A stretch of DNA of 59,369 nucleotides from Clostridium sp. (GTDB lineage Bacteria; Bacillota; Clostridia; Oscillospirales; Acutalibacteraceae): positions 1-59,369 of the forward strand of contig JAMPGU010000010.1 in the NCBI GenBank assembly GCA_023663865.1, written 5' to 3'. Shown here in pieces: positions 29,275-38,765 of this stretch. The notes beneath the pieces are model-generated. The model was not told the origin of the DNA and searched no databases. It was given only the letters and a program-made list of their open reading frames with translations. A program made the translations under genes and the position numbers. Every line of letters begins with the position of its first letter. Position 1 is the stretch's first letter.

Positions 29275-29356
29275 ACGAACTGTGGCTATCCACAACATAC
29301 AGTGTACCGTTTCAATTTACAAGTTCGTTGAATACTATGTAAAGGAGAGAAAAGTT

Positions 29357-32300
29357 ATGAAAACGAGCAAAAAAATACTCAGCTTTTTCTTAGCTGTAGT
29401 AATGGTTATTACCACTTGCTCTATTGGCTTCACAGCTTTTGCTGCTGAAAACAACAAGAGTATCTGGAAAACCAGCAATGTCGATGCTGAAGCAGCTTTC
29501 GACACACTGAATGAACTGGCAGACTTACTGCCACCCGTTCTCATGGGCATTGATGCAATTGCAAACTTTGTTTATGAGAAACATGCAAAAGAGTTAGGCA
29601 AGACAGCTGATGCGCTTACCGACTCTGAAAAGAAGGATATAGCTGACAATGCTACATTCCAAGATATCTTAGGCGGATTACAGCCTACACTTATCGAGGC
29701 ATTAGCTGGTGTAAAGCAATCCGAATTCGTTACTGATTATTTAGAAGAACCAGCTTCTAAAGTATCTCAGTACAGCTATCTTGATTCCGATAATACAGTT
29801 TCTTTCTATACTTTGTTCGCATTGTGTACTCAGTATATGGAAGATGACAGACTGTCCGACGAGTCAAGAGAAACTTTACAAAAATGGTTCTTAGGACCTG
29901 AGCCGGGAGAAAACGGCTATTCAGACGACAGCTTATTGAAGCTTGCTATGCTCCTGAACGAGCAAAATGAATCAGAATCATCAAGAAGCCAAAAGGTTGA
30001 AGATGTTGCTGCTAAATTCTCAGCAAAGGATGCAAAGAGCGGAGAGACTGTCGATTATTCAAAGGCTTCACTTTATGATTTGAAGCACTTTGACTTCTCA
30101 CCATACATTGATGAAGAAACGCAGGAAGTTGCTGACGGCCTTATGGCACAGTACAACAAGTTCTACCAAGCATACGGCTGGACCGGTGAAATGAAGGACT
30201 TTGCTGACTTGATTTACTATCAATATGGTTATGGCCAGAAACTGATTGAAGTATCAATGTACATCAATCTTGCAGAAAAAGGCGGAAAACCTGTAGTACT
30301 TAATGGTGAATATAAGACTGACGGCGATATGATGCCTTTGGAAGCTGAGGATATCAATACCACTAACTTCCTTGACAAAATGGCTGCTGCATTTCTTAAA
30401 ACAGTAGAAGCTCCTTCATGGGATGCATTTACAGCTGCATTTGAAACAGCACCATCAGGCGAACAGCTTCGTTCACGCTTTGATAATGACTTCTTAGATA
30501 CCTACATCAACAGCGTTATTCCTAATAATGGTGATATAGAGGATTCTCCATACTACATTCCTATGCTGAAGGGTCTTGCAGTTGAATATCTGGATATGTC
30601 TCTCAGTGATGTTAATGCTTTAATTAGCAAGAGAATGCCGGCAGGCTTCGGCGAGGCTGACTGCATCATTGATGATGCAACCCTTGCTTCCTTTGCGAAT
30701 ATGATTGGTTCAACTTCCAATAATCCTAGAGTTGATGCAGTAAATCTGTTTAATGAAGGTTCTGCAACATATGTTGATGCATACAGCCGTGATACTGTAA
30801 CAGCCGAGCTTCCTGATGTATTAAAGGATACTGCTACATCAGAGTATCTTGCACTTGTTGCTGCACAGGATCCAAATGGTGATCACAGTAAGAGCATCTT
30901 TAGAGCATTTATGGGTACTGAATGCTTCGACAGATTTATATTAGCCGGTGAAGTTAAAGATAATAACGCTCCGTTCTTAAAGGATGAGAATGGTTTTATC
31001 ATCTTCAGAAATGTCAGCCCTCAGATTGGTTCAAAAACCGGTTATGATGAGAACGGCAATCTTGAAACAAACACAATCAATGGTTTAATTGCTGAATCTC
31101 AGTATTATGAAACAATTCGTGTTATCGCTGACTTATTTGATTATACAAATTTAAGCTATAACAGCGTAACTAAGTTAAGCGGAAACAAAATCGAAATTAG
31201 AGATTTAGTTGCAGATGAAGCTGCAGCAAGCGCAGACTTCTCTTCCGGCGTTGTTCTTACCGAGGAGCAGAAGGATCTCTTAAATGGTACCGGCAAATAT
31301 GCTGACCGCTATGATTTAACCGGTGAGCTTGGTACAGAGATTGTTAACTGCATGCTCAACACAACTGTAGCTGACTTTATAAAGGACCCTCTTCTTGGTG
31401 ACCAGTCTATTGAGGATATCGTTAACTCACTTCTTGTTACAAGAGTTTCACTCCAGGATATCGTTACAGACATTTGGTCTGATTTGATGAAATCTCCGGT
31501 AGAAACACTTGTTAACCTGCTTCCTGCTCTGGTTGTTCTTCTTGACGAGCTGATTGAGCCGTTCATCTTTAATGAAGGTAAGAGTGCTGATTATGCCGGC
31601 GACCAGTGGAATACAACGATTTACAAACTTCTCGGTGGTTTAATCCCTGTTGTTGCAGAGTATTACACTGAAAACGGTTCAAACATCGGTATCAGCCAGA
31701 TTGGATGGGATTTGAACACACTCCTTCCAAACGTAATGCACTGGCTGCTTGGTGATAAGGACTACGAAGGTATTACATACTACAACAATGGTGTGGACAC
31801 TGACGTAGTTGTTAAAACACAGCCTGATGACAGTACTGACTGGGTAACAAAATTAACACCTGCAAGCGATGTTGCTTCCCTTAACTTTGATGCTTACAAG
31901 GTAACGGACACTGACGGCAACACACTGACCTTTAAGGATGGTAAATTTACATATCTTGGTCAGAGCTTTGATACTGCTGCAGCTCTTGCAAAAGAATTTA
32001 AGGATGCACAGTTCCAGTGCACAATGACATACAAGGGCAATGTACCTTACCTTACAGGTATCTATATTGCAGACCTTGCATTGAGAGATGCTAAGATAAG
32101 CGATATCGCAGGTTTGATTGACGGCAATGTAGGCAAGGGTGTGTGCGAAGCTGTTACAGAAATTGCAACCCTGTTTACAGAAGCACTTGAGGAATTCGTC
32201 AATACACCTGAATACAGAAATGATACAAAATATGCAGTTGACGGCAACAGAGTTGGACGCGGTCTTAACAACCTGTTTGTAGCTCTTCCAAGACTTTTCG

Positions 32301-35300
32301 ATATTATGGAAAACCTTGCTGCTGACAAATACGGTGTAGACGAAAACGCTTGGACCTATTGCTTCGAGGGCAAGATTGTTGCAAACAAGGATCACGAGGA
32401 TCAGAGCAACAACGCAGTACTCGAGGAATTCAAATCCTATGCTGCAAGTCCAAACTCAGTAGAAATTTTTGACTGCTTTGCAGAAATTTTTGTAGAGAAC
32501 TGGTTAAATGCAATCTTCAGCCTGCTGAACAATGTAATTTCTACAGACAATGAGATTGCAAACAATCTTCCAATCGTTGCAGGACTTTTGAATGCGCTCG
32601 GCGGTTTAGGTGAAGAAAGCATCATCACCGATATTCTCAACAGTGTATTCCAGATTACACGTGACAGCGATTACTCATTTGAATTCAATGCTGATTACAA
32701 AAACTCAATCGGCGAAAATAAATTTGTTGGTCTCAAGAAGGATCATGCTTACTTCTTAATTGCCAACGTAAACAGACTTGTTGAAGTTGTTATGAACTTA
32801 ATCAGTGATTTCGGCGGAAACAACGACAGCAAATCTGCAAGCAGCAGTACTTCAAACAACAACAGTACTCGCAGCGCAAGCAATAATTCACCTGTATATA
32901 CACCAGGTAAGACAACAAACGCAAAGGCTTCATCTGCAAAATATTCAAGTAGTGATTTAAGCAACGCAAAGGATCTAATCAAGAATCTTGATTCTATGCT
33001 TTCTTCTCTCCTTTCAGATAGCACTCTTAATGATTTCTCATTAGATTCAACTGAGAACATTCTTTCCGGTCTTACTTCATTTGCTGACAGATATTTAAGC
33101 GATGATGTCAATGTTAACAATGATACAGCTACTGATATTTTATATTTAATTAATAAATACCTATACTATATCACCGGCGAGGAAAAGAATGTTGTTGCAA
33201 AGAATAACGATGTTAATCCAAAAACAACTTATTCTAACAACGCACTTACAGGACTTGTTGTTGAAACCTACGCTTTAATCGAAAGAATTGCTGATAGTCT
33301 TCTTGACAAGCAATTTACAAACAATTACGATAACAACACATTAAAGTACAATCTTCTTATTGAAGCAATTGATGGTATTATTGCTCCTGATGCAGTTAGT
33401 GTCAGACTCAGCGATTATCCTGATGCACAAAAGAAGTTTGCTGAAACAAAGTATACCTCATGGACACAGATTTCTGAGGCTTCCTCAAGAAATAATTACA
33501 AGAGCCTTAAAGTAAACTGGGGCTTCAAGGATGGAGATAAGGAAGGCTTCTATGACGGACTTTCTGCTTCACTCAGACTTGTCAGCTCAATACTCGGTGT
33601 TCTTCTTGTTGATACCGGCTGGTATCAGTCAGTTATCACTCCTGTTCTCGGTGCTTTCTGCGACAAGAACGGAATTAAGATGACATCCTACAAAACACTT
33701 GTAGACAGCAAGAACAAGACCGGTTACTATGATGAAACCTTAAAGGCAGTTATTTCTCCAATTGCACAGTGGATTGATGCTCTGCTTGCTGCTCCTGCAT
33801 CAACACTTATCAAGTCAATCCAGGGCTTAGCCGGTGTACTTGATGACAAGAACACAAAGGCAGGAACAATTAAATCCATTATTAATGGTGCAATTACTCC
33901 AATTCAAAATGAGTTAAAGGGTGCCGGCAAGATATTCGGTATCAAGTCTGATAAGCTTCTTGCTACATCACCTACTCTTCAGAAAACATTAAACAATCTT
34001 GCAAGCAGCCTTTCAGACACAATCTGGAATGCATTAAAACTTGGCAACGGCAATAACAAGTATACTTTATCAGGCAGCAACCTGATTCCTATTATCAACA
34101 GCTACATTGCAAGCACAGGTATTACCCTCAAGCAGATCAGCTGGTCAAAGATTTATTCTTCAACTCCTGAGGCTGCTGTTGTATATGTACTTGAGTATGT
34201 AATTGAAACACTTCTTGATAATAAGAACCTGGCAGCATTGGCCGGCTTAATTAACAGTGACGTAGTTACAATTCTTGTTGATGCTATTCAGGCAAGCAAG
34301 ATTGATGCTAAGGGAATCCTTTCCATCCTCAACAGAATCCTTGAAGCTACTGACAGCCCAACACTTGCTTACTGGACATTTGCTCAGTACCTGCAGGAAA
34401 AGGTTGAAAAGTTCAAGTATCCGGTTGGTATGACTAAGGCAATGGCAGATCAGGGTGTTACAACTCTTGACAGCATTGTTGAAAACATCTTCCCGCTTCT
34501 CGGCTCCTTCGGTGTAAACCTTGGCGCAGATGACTTAAAGGGAATTATCGACAAAAACTTATTCAAAAATGATTTCGTTACACAGCTTGCAGTTGCACTT
34601 TACGGTGCACTTGATGGACTTGACCCAACTGTTAAGGACATTCTTAAAGGCCTTGGAATTGTAACCTCCACAAAGGATGTTGCTAAGCTTCTGACAGATA
34701 AGAGCTACGGTGCTACTTACAGCTCAGCTGCTAACACAATTAAGGCTCAGTCAAGCTGGAAGAATGTTAAAAATGTAAACTGGGGCTTCACAGATGGCTC
34801 CGCAAAGGCTCAGCAGGGCTTTGTAAACGCTTTAGTAGCTGTTCTTCGTCCTCTGAACAATGTACTTCAGATATTCCTTAACGAAGGCACACTTCAGTTA
34901 AATGGTCTTGTTTCTGATTTGATTAACTCAATCACTGTTGCGCAGACAACAACAGAGCTCAAGATTACTGATGGTATGGTTGCTAAGATTACCTACTCTA
35001 TGAAGAATGGTGTTCTTACTCTCAAGGTTAAGGATGCAAACAGAGCACGCAGTGCTACATCTACTCTCAAGCTTGACCTCAGATCATTAAAGAATCTGAA
35101 TGATTTGAAGATTGAGGGTACAAACGGTTACAACAGTGCAATCATTCCTCTTCTTGAGGCATTCAAGTGCTCTGATGTTAAAACCTACAAGCAGTATCAG
35201 AAGGATGTTAAGAATGCTAAGGATAACCTGCTTCTTGATATTCTGAACCCAATTGTCGGCGCATCAAAGAATTCACTTCTTAACAAGCTTGCTGACAAGC

Positions 35301-37288
35301 CATTCGATACATTAACAGAGTTACTTCCAAACATCGCAATGTATCTTGATTCTCACGGTCTGTCACAGTTACTGAACAATCTTCTTGCTCCTGTAACTGA
35401 TTTGATTGCAGACATCGCAAAGACACTCAACATCAACGAGGTTATGGATGAGCTTCTTGGTATGTCTCTCGGTGATTTGGTATCATTACTTCTTGATGTA
35501 GAGGTTGACCTTGACCTGACAGACTTATCAAAGCTTAACATCGAGGATCTTGTAATTCCGATTGTTAGACTTGTACTTGCAGGCAACAGCAATGAAAGCA
35601 TTGCAAACCTTAAACTTTATGATATTGATTGGAATGCATTAATCAGCCTTGGCACAAAGGCAACCTACACAAGTAAGGCTACCGGTGCTAACGGCAAATA
35701 CCTGACAGGTAAAACACTTAACAATGTTGATAACGGTAAGGTATTAATTACTGTTCTGAGATACATCTTAAAGACTCTCACAGCAAATATGTCTACAATC
35801 AAGAATTTACTTCTTGGTATCGACGCTATTAAGAAGAGTGATGTTCTTACATCTGTTATTTCAAGTGTACTGAACACAATAGGCACTGCTTCACCGGATC
35901 AGCTTATTACTGCTATCTATTATCTGGTTGCAGGTCAGCCAAGAAATGCGTTCTGGGATTACTCTTCATACAAGACAGGCAACTACGAATTCTCTTATCC
36001 GAGCACAGTGGATGTTGATTTCTTAAAGAATCTTCCTCCAATGCTTGATGGATTAATCGGTGGCCTGCTCAACCTGAACGACCTTGTTAATAAGAACCTG
36101 TTCACAGATAGCCTTGTAAGCAAGCTTGCAACCGGTCTTTACGGTGCAATCGATGGTGTTAAGATTAATGATAATACGACTCTTACATCTCTGCTTGCTC
36201 AGACAGATATCGACTTCTCTACAGCAAATGTAGCTAACCTTCTTGTAGATGAGGCTTATGGTCAAAGCTACGAGAGTGCAGCATCTGTAATCAGAGCTGC
36301 AGGCTCTTGGAAGAATGTAAATGCAGACTCACTCAAGTGGGGTGTAACTGACAGAGACAGCTTCTTCCATGCACTTGTTGCAGTTCTTCGTCCAATCTAC
36401 GGCGTACTTGATGTACTTGTAAATGATGCTTACCTCGGCCTGTTCGATATGGTTCGCATCCCTGGTTCAAACGGATATTCATCCTCTATTGTTCCTGTAC
36501 TTGAAGCATTCAGCTGCTACAACATCAAGACACAGTATCAGTACAGACAGGACATCAACAAGGAATATGATGCAATTCTTCTTGACATCATCAATCCTCT
36601 TTGGGATAAGGTTGAGGATCTTCTGAATGCTCCTCTTCAAACATTAACTTCAATGGTTCCAAACCTTGCACTGTTCATCGGTAATGATGGTTTGTGCCAG
36701 ATTATTGATAATCTTCTTGCTCCTATCTCAGCTCTTGCTGATTCAATCAGACCTATCGTTGATCTGAATGATTTACTCGATACTCTGTTCAAGGCTCTGA
36801 ATGTTGACCTTAACAGCATATTGTCTAAGATTGGTGTAACAAACTTCTCATTAGATGTTTATAATCTTGGAGATACATTAAAGCCAATCCTCAGCGGTGA
36901 CGCTATTGTACCTCTGCTTAACAGTGTACTTGGTTTAATTAAGATTGGCGGTAACCCACTTGGTCTTAAATTAAACGCAATTGACTGGCTCCAGCTTGCT
37001 AGCCACGGAAAGACAATCGTAAGTGCTTCCCAGGCTGCAACCTATGGCTCAAGAATCTTTGTTGAAGGTGATTCATCAGAAACATTAATTGCAGTTCTCA
37101 GATATCTGATTGAAACAGTTAATGCCGGTGACAACTTCAGTAAGATCAGCGGATTAATCGGAGGTCTCCTTGGAGATAGTGTTGATGACAGCATTTCTGA
37201 TGTAATTAACAATGTACTTGAAATACTTCAGGGTGATACTGATGAGGTTATTTCAGAACTTGTTAATCTTCTTCAGACTCTTGCTTAA
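29357..37288 (+). CDS. Giant secreted helical-repeat protein (2643 aa), unknown family
   Basis: The ATG at 29357 follows AAAGGAGAG and opens a signal peptide ending near FTAFAAEN (residue about 30); the frame extends 69 codons further up, into the promoter, and I reject that part. The mature protein is mostly helical, rich in Leu, Ile, Asn, Asp and Lys, with almost no Cys. A Ser/Asn/Thr-rich linker lies at about 1150-1200. The region after it contains at least three related units, marked by NWGFKDG (about 1385), NWGFTDG (about 1807) and KWGVTDR (about 2325); each is followed by a helix like NALVAVLRPLNNVLQIF and a later LLxxILNPI...LLAP block. There is no dockerin, LPXTG or transmembrane anchor at the C-terminus. 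It is transcribed divergently from the dockerin giant, whose N-terminal half has similar composition. I recognise no domain; a structural surface or matrix protein is my best guess. Confidence 0.85.
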   Translation: MKTSKKILSFFLAVVMVITTCSIGFTAFAAENNKSIWKTSNVDAEAAFDTLNELADLLPPVLMGIDAIANFVYEKHAKELGKTADALTDSEKKDIADNATFQDILGGLQPTLIEALAGVKQSEFVTDYLEEPASKVSQYSYLDSDNTVSFYTLFALCTQYMEDDRLSDESRETLQKWFLGPEPGENGYSDDSLLKLAMLLNEQNESESSRSQKVEDVAAKFSAKDAKSGETVDYSKASLYDLKHFDFSPYIDEETQEVADGLMAQYNKFYQAYGWTGEMKDFADLIYYQYGYGQKLIEVSMYINLAEKGGKPVVLNGEYKTDGDMMPLEAEDINTTNFLDKMAAAFLKTVEAPSWDAFTAAFETAPSGEQLRSRFDNDFLDTYINSVIPNNGDIEDSPYYIPMLKGLAVEYLDMSLSDVNALISKRMPAGFGEADCIIDDATLASFANMIGSTSNNPRVDAVNLFNEGSATYVDAYSRDTVTAELPDVLKDTATSEYLALVAAQDPNGDHSKSIFRAFMGTECFDRFILAGEVKDNNAPFLKDENGFIIFRNVSPQIGSKTGYDENGNLETNTINGLIAESQYYETIRVIADLFDYTNLSYNSVTKLSGNKIEIRDLVADEAAASADFSSGVVLTEEQKDLLNGTGKYADRYDLTGELGTEIVNCMLNTTVADFIKDPLLGDQSIEDIVNSLLVTRVSLQDIVTDIWSDLMKSPVETLVNLLPALVVLLDELIEPFIFNEGKSADYAGDQWNTTIYKLLGGLIPVVAEYYTENGSNIGISQIGWDLNTLLPNVMHWLLGDKDYEGITYYNNGVDTDVVVKTQPDDSTDWVTKLTPASDVASLNFDAYKVTDTDGNTLTFKDGKFTYLGQSFDTAAALAKEFKDAQFQCTMTYKGNVPYLTGIYIADLALRDAKISDIAGLIDGNVGKGVCEAVTEIATLFTEALEEFVNTPEYRNDTKYAVDGNRVGRGLNNLFVALPRLFDIMENLAADKYGVDENAWTYCFEGKIVANKDHEDQSNNAVLEEFKSYAASPNSVEIFDCFAEIFVENWLNAIFSLLNNVISTDNEIANNLPIVAGLLNALGGLGEESIITDILNSVFQITRDSDYSFEFNADYKNSIGENKFVGLKKDHAYFLIANVNRLVEVVMNLISDFGGNNDSKSASSSTSNNNSTRSASNNSPVYTPGKTTNAKASSAKYSSSDLSNAKDLIKNLDSMLSSLLSDSTLNDFSLDSTENILSGLTSFADRYLSDDVNVNNDTATDILYLINKYLYYITGEEKNVVAKNNDVNPKTTYSNNALTGLVVETYALIERIADSLLDKQFTNNYDNNTLKYNLLIEAIDGIIAPDAVSVRLSDYPDAQKKFAETKYTSWTQISEASSRNNYKSLKVNWGFKDGDKEGFYDGLSASLRLVSSILGVLLVDTGWYQSVITPVLGAFCDKNGIKMTSYKTLVDSKNKTGYYDETLKAVISPIAQWIDALLAAPASTLIKSIQGLAGVLDDKNTKAGTIKSIINGAITPIQNELKGAGKIFGIKSDKLLATSPTLQKTLNNLASSLSDTIWNALKLGNGNNKYTLSGSNLIPIINSYIASTGITLKQISWSKIYSSTPEAAVVYVLEYVIETLLDNKNLAALAGLINSDVVTILVDAIQASKIDAKGILSILNRILEATDSPTLAYWTFAQYLQEKVEKFKYPVGMTKAMADQGVTTLDSIVENIFPLLGSFGVNLGADDLKGIIDKNLFKNDFVTQLAVALYGALDGLDPTVKDILKGLGIVTSTKDVAKLLTDKSYGATYSSAANTIKAQSSWKNVKNVNWGFTDGSAKAQQGFVNALVAVLRPLNNVLQIFLNEGTLQLNGLVSDLINSITVAQTTTELKITDGMVAKITYSMKNGVLTLKVKDANRARSATSTLKLDLRSLKNLNDLKIEGTNGYNSAIIPLLEAFKCSDVKTYKQYQKDVKNAKDNLLLDILNPIVGASKNSLLNKLADKPFDTLTELLPNIAMYLDSHGLSQLLNNLLAPVTDLIADIAKTLNINEVMDELLGMSLGDLVSLLLDVEVDLDLTDLSKLNIEDLVIPIVRLVLAGNSNESIANLKLYDIDWNALISLGTKATYTSKATGANGKYLTGKTLNNVDNGKVLITVLRYILKTLTANMSTIKNLLLGIDAIKKSDVLTSVISSVLNTIGTASPDQLITAIYYLVAGQPRNAFWDYSSYKTGNYEFSYPSTVDVDFLKNLPPMLDGLIGGLLNLNDLVNKNLFTDSLVSKLATGLYGAIDGVKINDNTTLTSLLAQTDIDFSTANVANLLVDEAYGQSYESAASVIRAAGSWKNVNADSLKWGVTDRDSFFHALVAVLRPIYGVLDVLVNDAYLGLFDMVRIPGSNGYSSSIVPVLEAFSCYNIKTQYQYRQDINKEYDAILLDIINPLWDKVEDLLNAPLQTLTSMVPNLALFIGNDGLCQIIDNLLAPISALADSIRPIVDLNDLLDTLFKALNVDLNSILSKIGVTNFSLDVYNLGDTLKPILSGDAIVPLLNSVLGLIKIGGNPLGLKLNAIDWLQLASHGKTIVSASQAATYGSRIFVEGDSSETLIAVLRYLIETVNAGDNFSKISGLIGGLLGDSVDDSISDVINNVLEILQGDTDEVISELVNLLQTLA

Positions 37289-37327
37289 TGATTCATTTAC
37301 AAATTAATCTGAGCAAATAAAAATATG

Positions 37328-37353
37328 CGGACGATAGTGAAAGCTATCGTCCG
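37328..37353 (+). terminator. Terminator of the giant helical-repeat gene
   Basis: CGGACGATAG and CTATCGTCCG form a perfect 10-bp stem with loop TGAAAG, followed by TTTTATTATG. Confidence 0.9.
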
Positions 37354-37502
37354 TTTTATTATGCCTTGATATAAATACCATATATAATGGTATATAATTA
37401 AATATATATAATATAAATAAAAATATATAGCATTATCACTTGTAATGTCAGGACAAATTTTATATAATAAAACTATATATCTATTTGTCTGGTGGTGATG
37501 TA

Positions 37503-38231
37503 ATGTTAGGTCAATGCGTCAGAGCCAAGGTTGTTAAACCTGTTGGATTTGTTGACGAGTCTAACTATGTCTACCCTCTCAACTTTGCGTTATTATACGA
37601 TACCCCAAAGGATGAATATGCGTTTATCATAGGAATCGACCACGCTGTAAAAAATTTTGATGGTAGAATAATTGCTCTGTTAGAGCCTAAATCTAAACAA
37701 AATAACCGAATCTGGATACTGGCACCTAAAAGCACAAGATTCATAAATCTCGATATTTTAAAATATATTGATATGGAGAATGCGTATAAAAACTATAAGC
37801 TGACCTGCCTTTACGAAAGCAGCAGCGGTGCCGTTGTATACAGAAACATAAATGGCGACACACGCTTTTTACTTATTAAAAATAAACGTTCTGCAAACTG
37901 GGGCTTTCCAAAGGGGCATCTTGAAATGGGCGAAACAAAGGTTGATGCAGCCAAACGAGAGGTGCTTGAGGAAACGGGAATTCATATCCGGCTTCACGAA
38001 GGATTTGAAACGGTTTCAAAATACAAAATAAAAAACAGGATTGATAAGCGTGTATCCATTTTTGTCGGTACTACAGAGGACACGAATACACGCATTCAGG
38101 AAACGGAAATCGAAGATTATATCTGGCTGCCTTATGACAAGGCAATGCCTTATTTAAAATTCGACAACGACAAAAATATACTAAAGAAGGCCTATGAATT
38201 TTTAACTGCCAATAAATATATAACCTGCTGA
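37503..38231 (+). CDS. Nudix hydrolase fused to a pyrophosphatase-like N-terminal domain
   Basis: Of 242 residues, about 1-100 resemble the small inorganic-pyrophosphatase-like proteins of Clostridia (GFVDESNYVYPLNFALL...AFIIGIDHAVKNFDGRIIALL). Residues about 105-240 are a Nudix domain of the diadenosine-tetraphosphatase type, with an intact Nudix box GHLEMGETKVDAAKREVLEETGI (GX5EX7REXXEEXG) after WGFPKGH. Such enzymes cleave Ap4A or related nucleoside polyphosphates into mononucleotides. The N-terminal part has few of the acidic metal ligands of true class I pyrophosphatases, so it may be only structural or binding. The ATG at 37503 follows GGTGGTGATG. It heads a four-gene plus-strand cluster. 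Confidence 0.85.
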   Translation: MLGQCVRAKVVKPVGFVDESNYVYPLNFALLYDTPKDEYAFIIGIDHAVKNFDGRIIALLEPKSKQNNRIWILAPKSTRFINLDILKYIDMENAYKNYKLTCLYESSSGAVVYRNINGDTRFLLIKNKRSANWGFPKGHLEMGETKVDAAKREVLEETGIHIRLHEGFETVSKYKIKNRIDKRVSIFVGTTEDTNTRIQETEIEDYIWLPYDKAMPYLKFDNDKNILKKAYEFLTANKYITC

Positions 38232-38262
38232 TACGTATATCAGCAAAAAGGAGCGCATCAAT

Positions 38263-38763
38263 ATGCAAGAACTTTGCCAAAGTCTTCAGGAATTCCTAAC
38301 TGCACATGGTATTCCGGAATGGCTGGTTGTATTTATCATTTCCCTATGCCCTGTGCTTGAATGCCGATTGGGTATGTTTACTGCAATTGCATTGCTTAAT
38401 ATGAATCCTGTTGTTGGATTTATAATCAGCTTTTTGGGAAATATATTGCCTATACCATTTATACTGCTGTTAATCAACTGGATATTTGAGGTGTTCAAAA
38501 AAATTCCGGGATTAAAAAACATCGTCTTTTGGCTTGAAAATAAAACACTCAAAAAACGTGACAAAATTGATAAGTATGGCGTTTGGGGCTTGCTTCTGTT
38601 TGTAGCCATCCCCCTGCCGGGAACCGGTGGATGGACCGGAGCGCTTCTTGCCTCCCTGCTCCATCTTGATAAGAAAAAAAGCTTTGGTGTAATTTGTATC
38701 GGCGTATTCATTGCCGGACTTATAATTACAGTCCTCAGTATGATTGGTGTAGCTGTATTTTAA
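38263..38763 (+). CDS. Small multidrug-export family membrane protein (COG2426 type)
   Basis: This 166-aa integral membrane protein has four to five hydrophobic helices and the family landmarks CPVLECRLGMFTAIA near the start and AIPLPGTGGWTGALLASLL in the second half. The family name (Sm_multidrug_ex) rests on an old annotation; a transport role is not demonstrated. The ATG at 38263 follows AAAAGGAG. The next gene starts two bases after its stop, so the two are probably translated together. Confidence 0.85.
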   Translation: MQELCQSLQEFLTAHGIPEWLVVFIISLCPVLECRLGMFTAIALLNMNPVVGFIISFLGNILPIPFILLLINWIFEVFKKIPGLKNIVFWLENKTLKKRDKIDKYGVWGLLLFVAIPLPGTGGWTGALLASLLHLDKKKSFGVICIGVFIAGLIITVLSMIGVAVF

Positions 38764-38765
38764 TC

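Larger units (their letters stand above)
28560..29356. other. Divergent control region between the two giant genes
   Basis: About 800 AT-rich bases without a gene. Short TTTACA/TGTAAA hexamers occur repeatedly (for example TGTAAAG/CTTTACA around 29008-29029), TGTCCA/TGGACA forms an inverted repeat at about 28598-28620 close to the giant dockerin gene, and a clear plus-strand promoter lies at 29175-29203. Confidence 0.6.

Noticed and set aside
29150..29356. Upstream extension of the giant helical-repeat gene by 69 codons
   Set aside because: It would include the promoter, has no ribosome binding site, and the ATG at 29357 has AAAGGAG and starts a proper signal peptide.
31853..32395. 180-codon minus-strand frame inside the giant helical-repeat gene
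   Set aside because: The Cys-rich, compositionally odd translation and lack of start signals mark it as an antisense shadow.
37200..37288. Sortase (LPXTG) or membrane anchor at the end of the 2643-aa protein
   Set aside because: No LPXTG, hydrophobic tail or dockerin is present in the last 100 residues.
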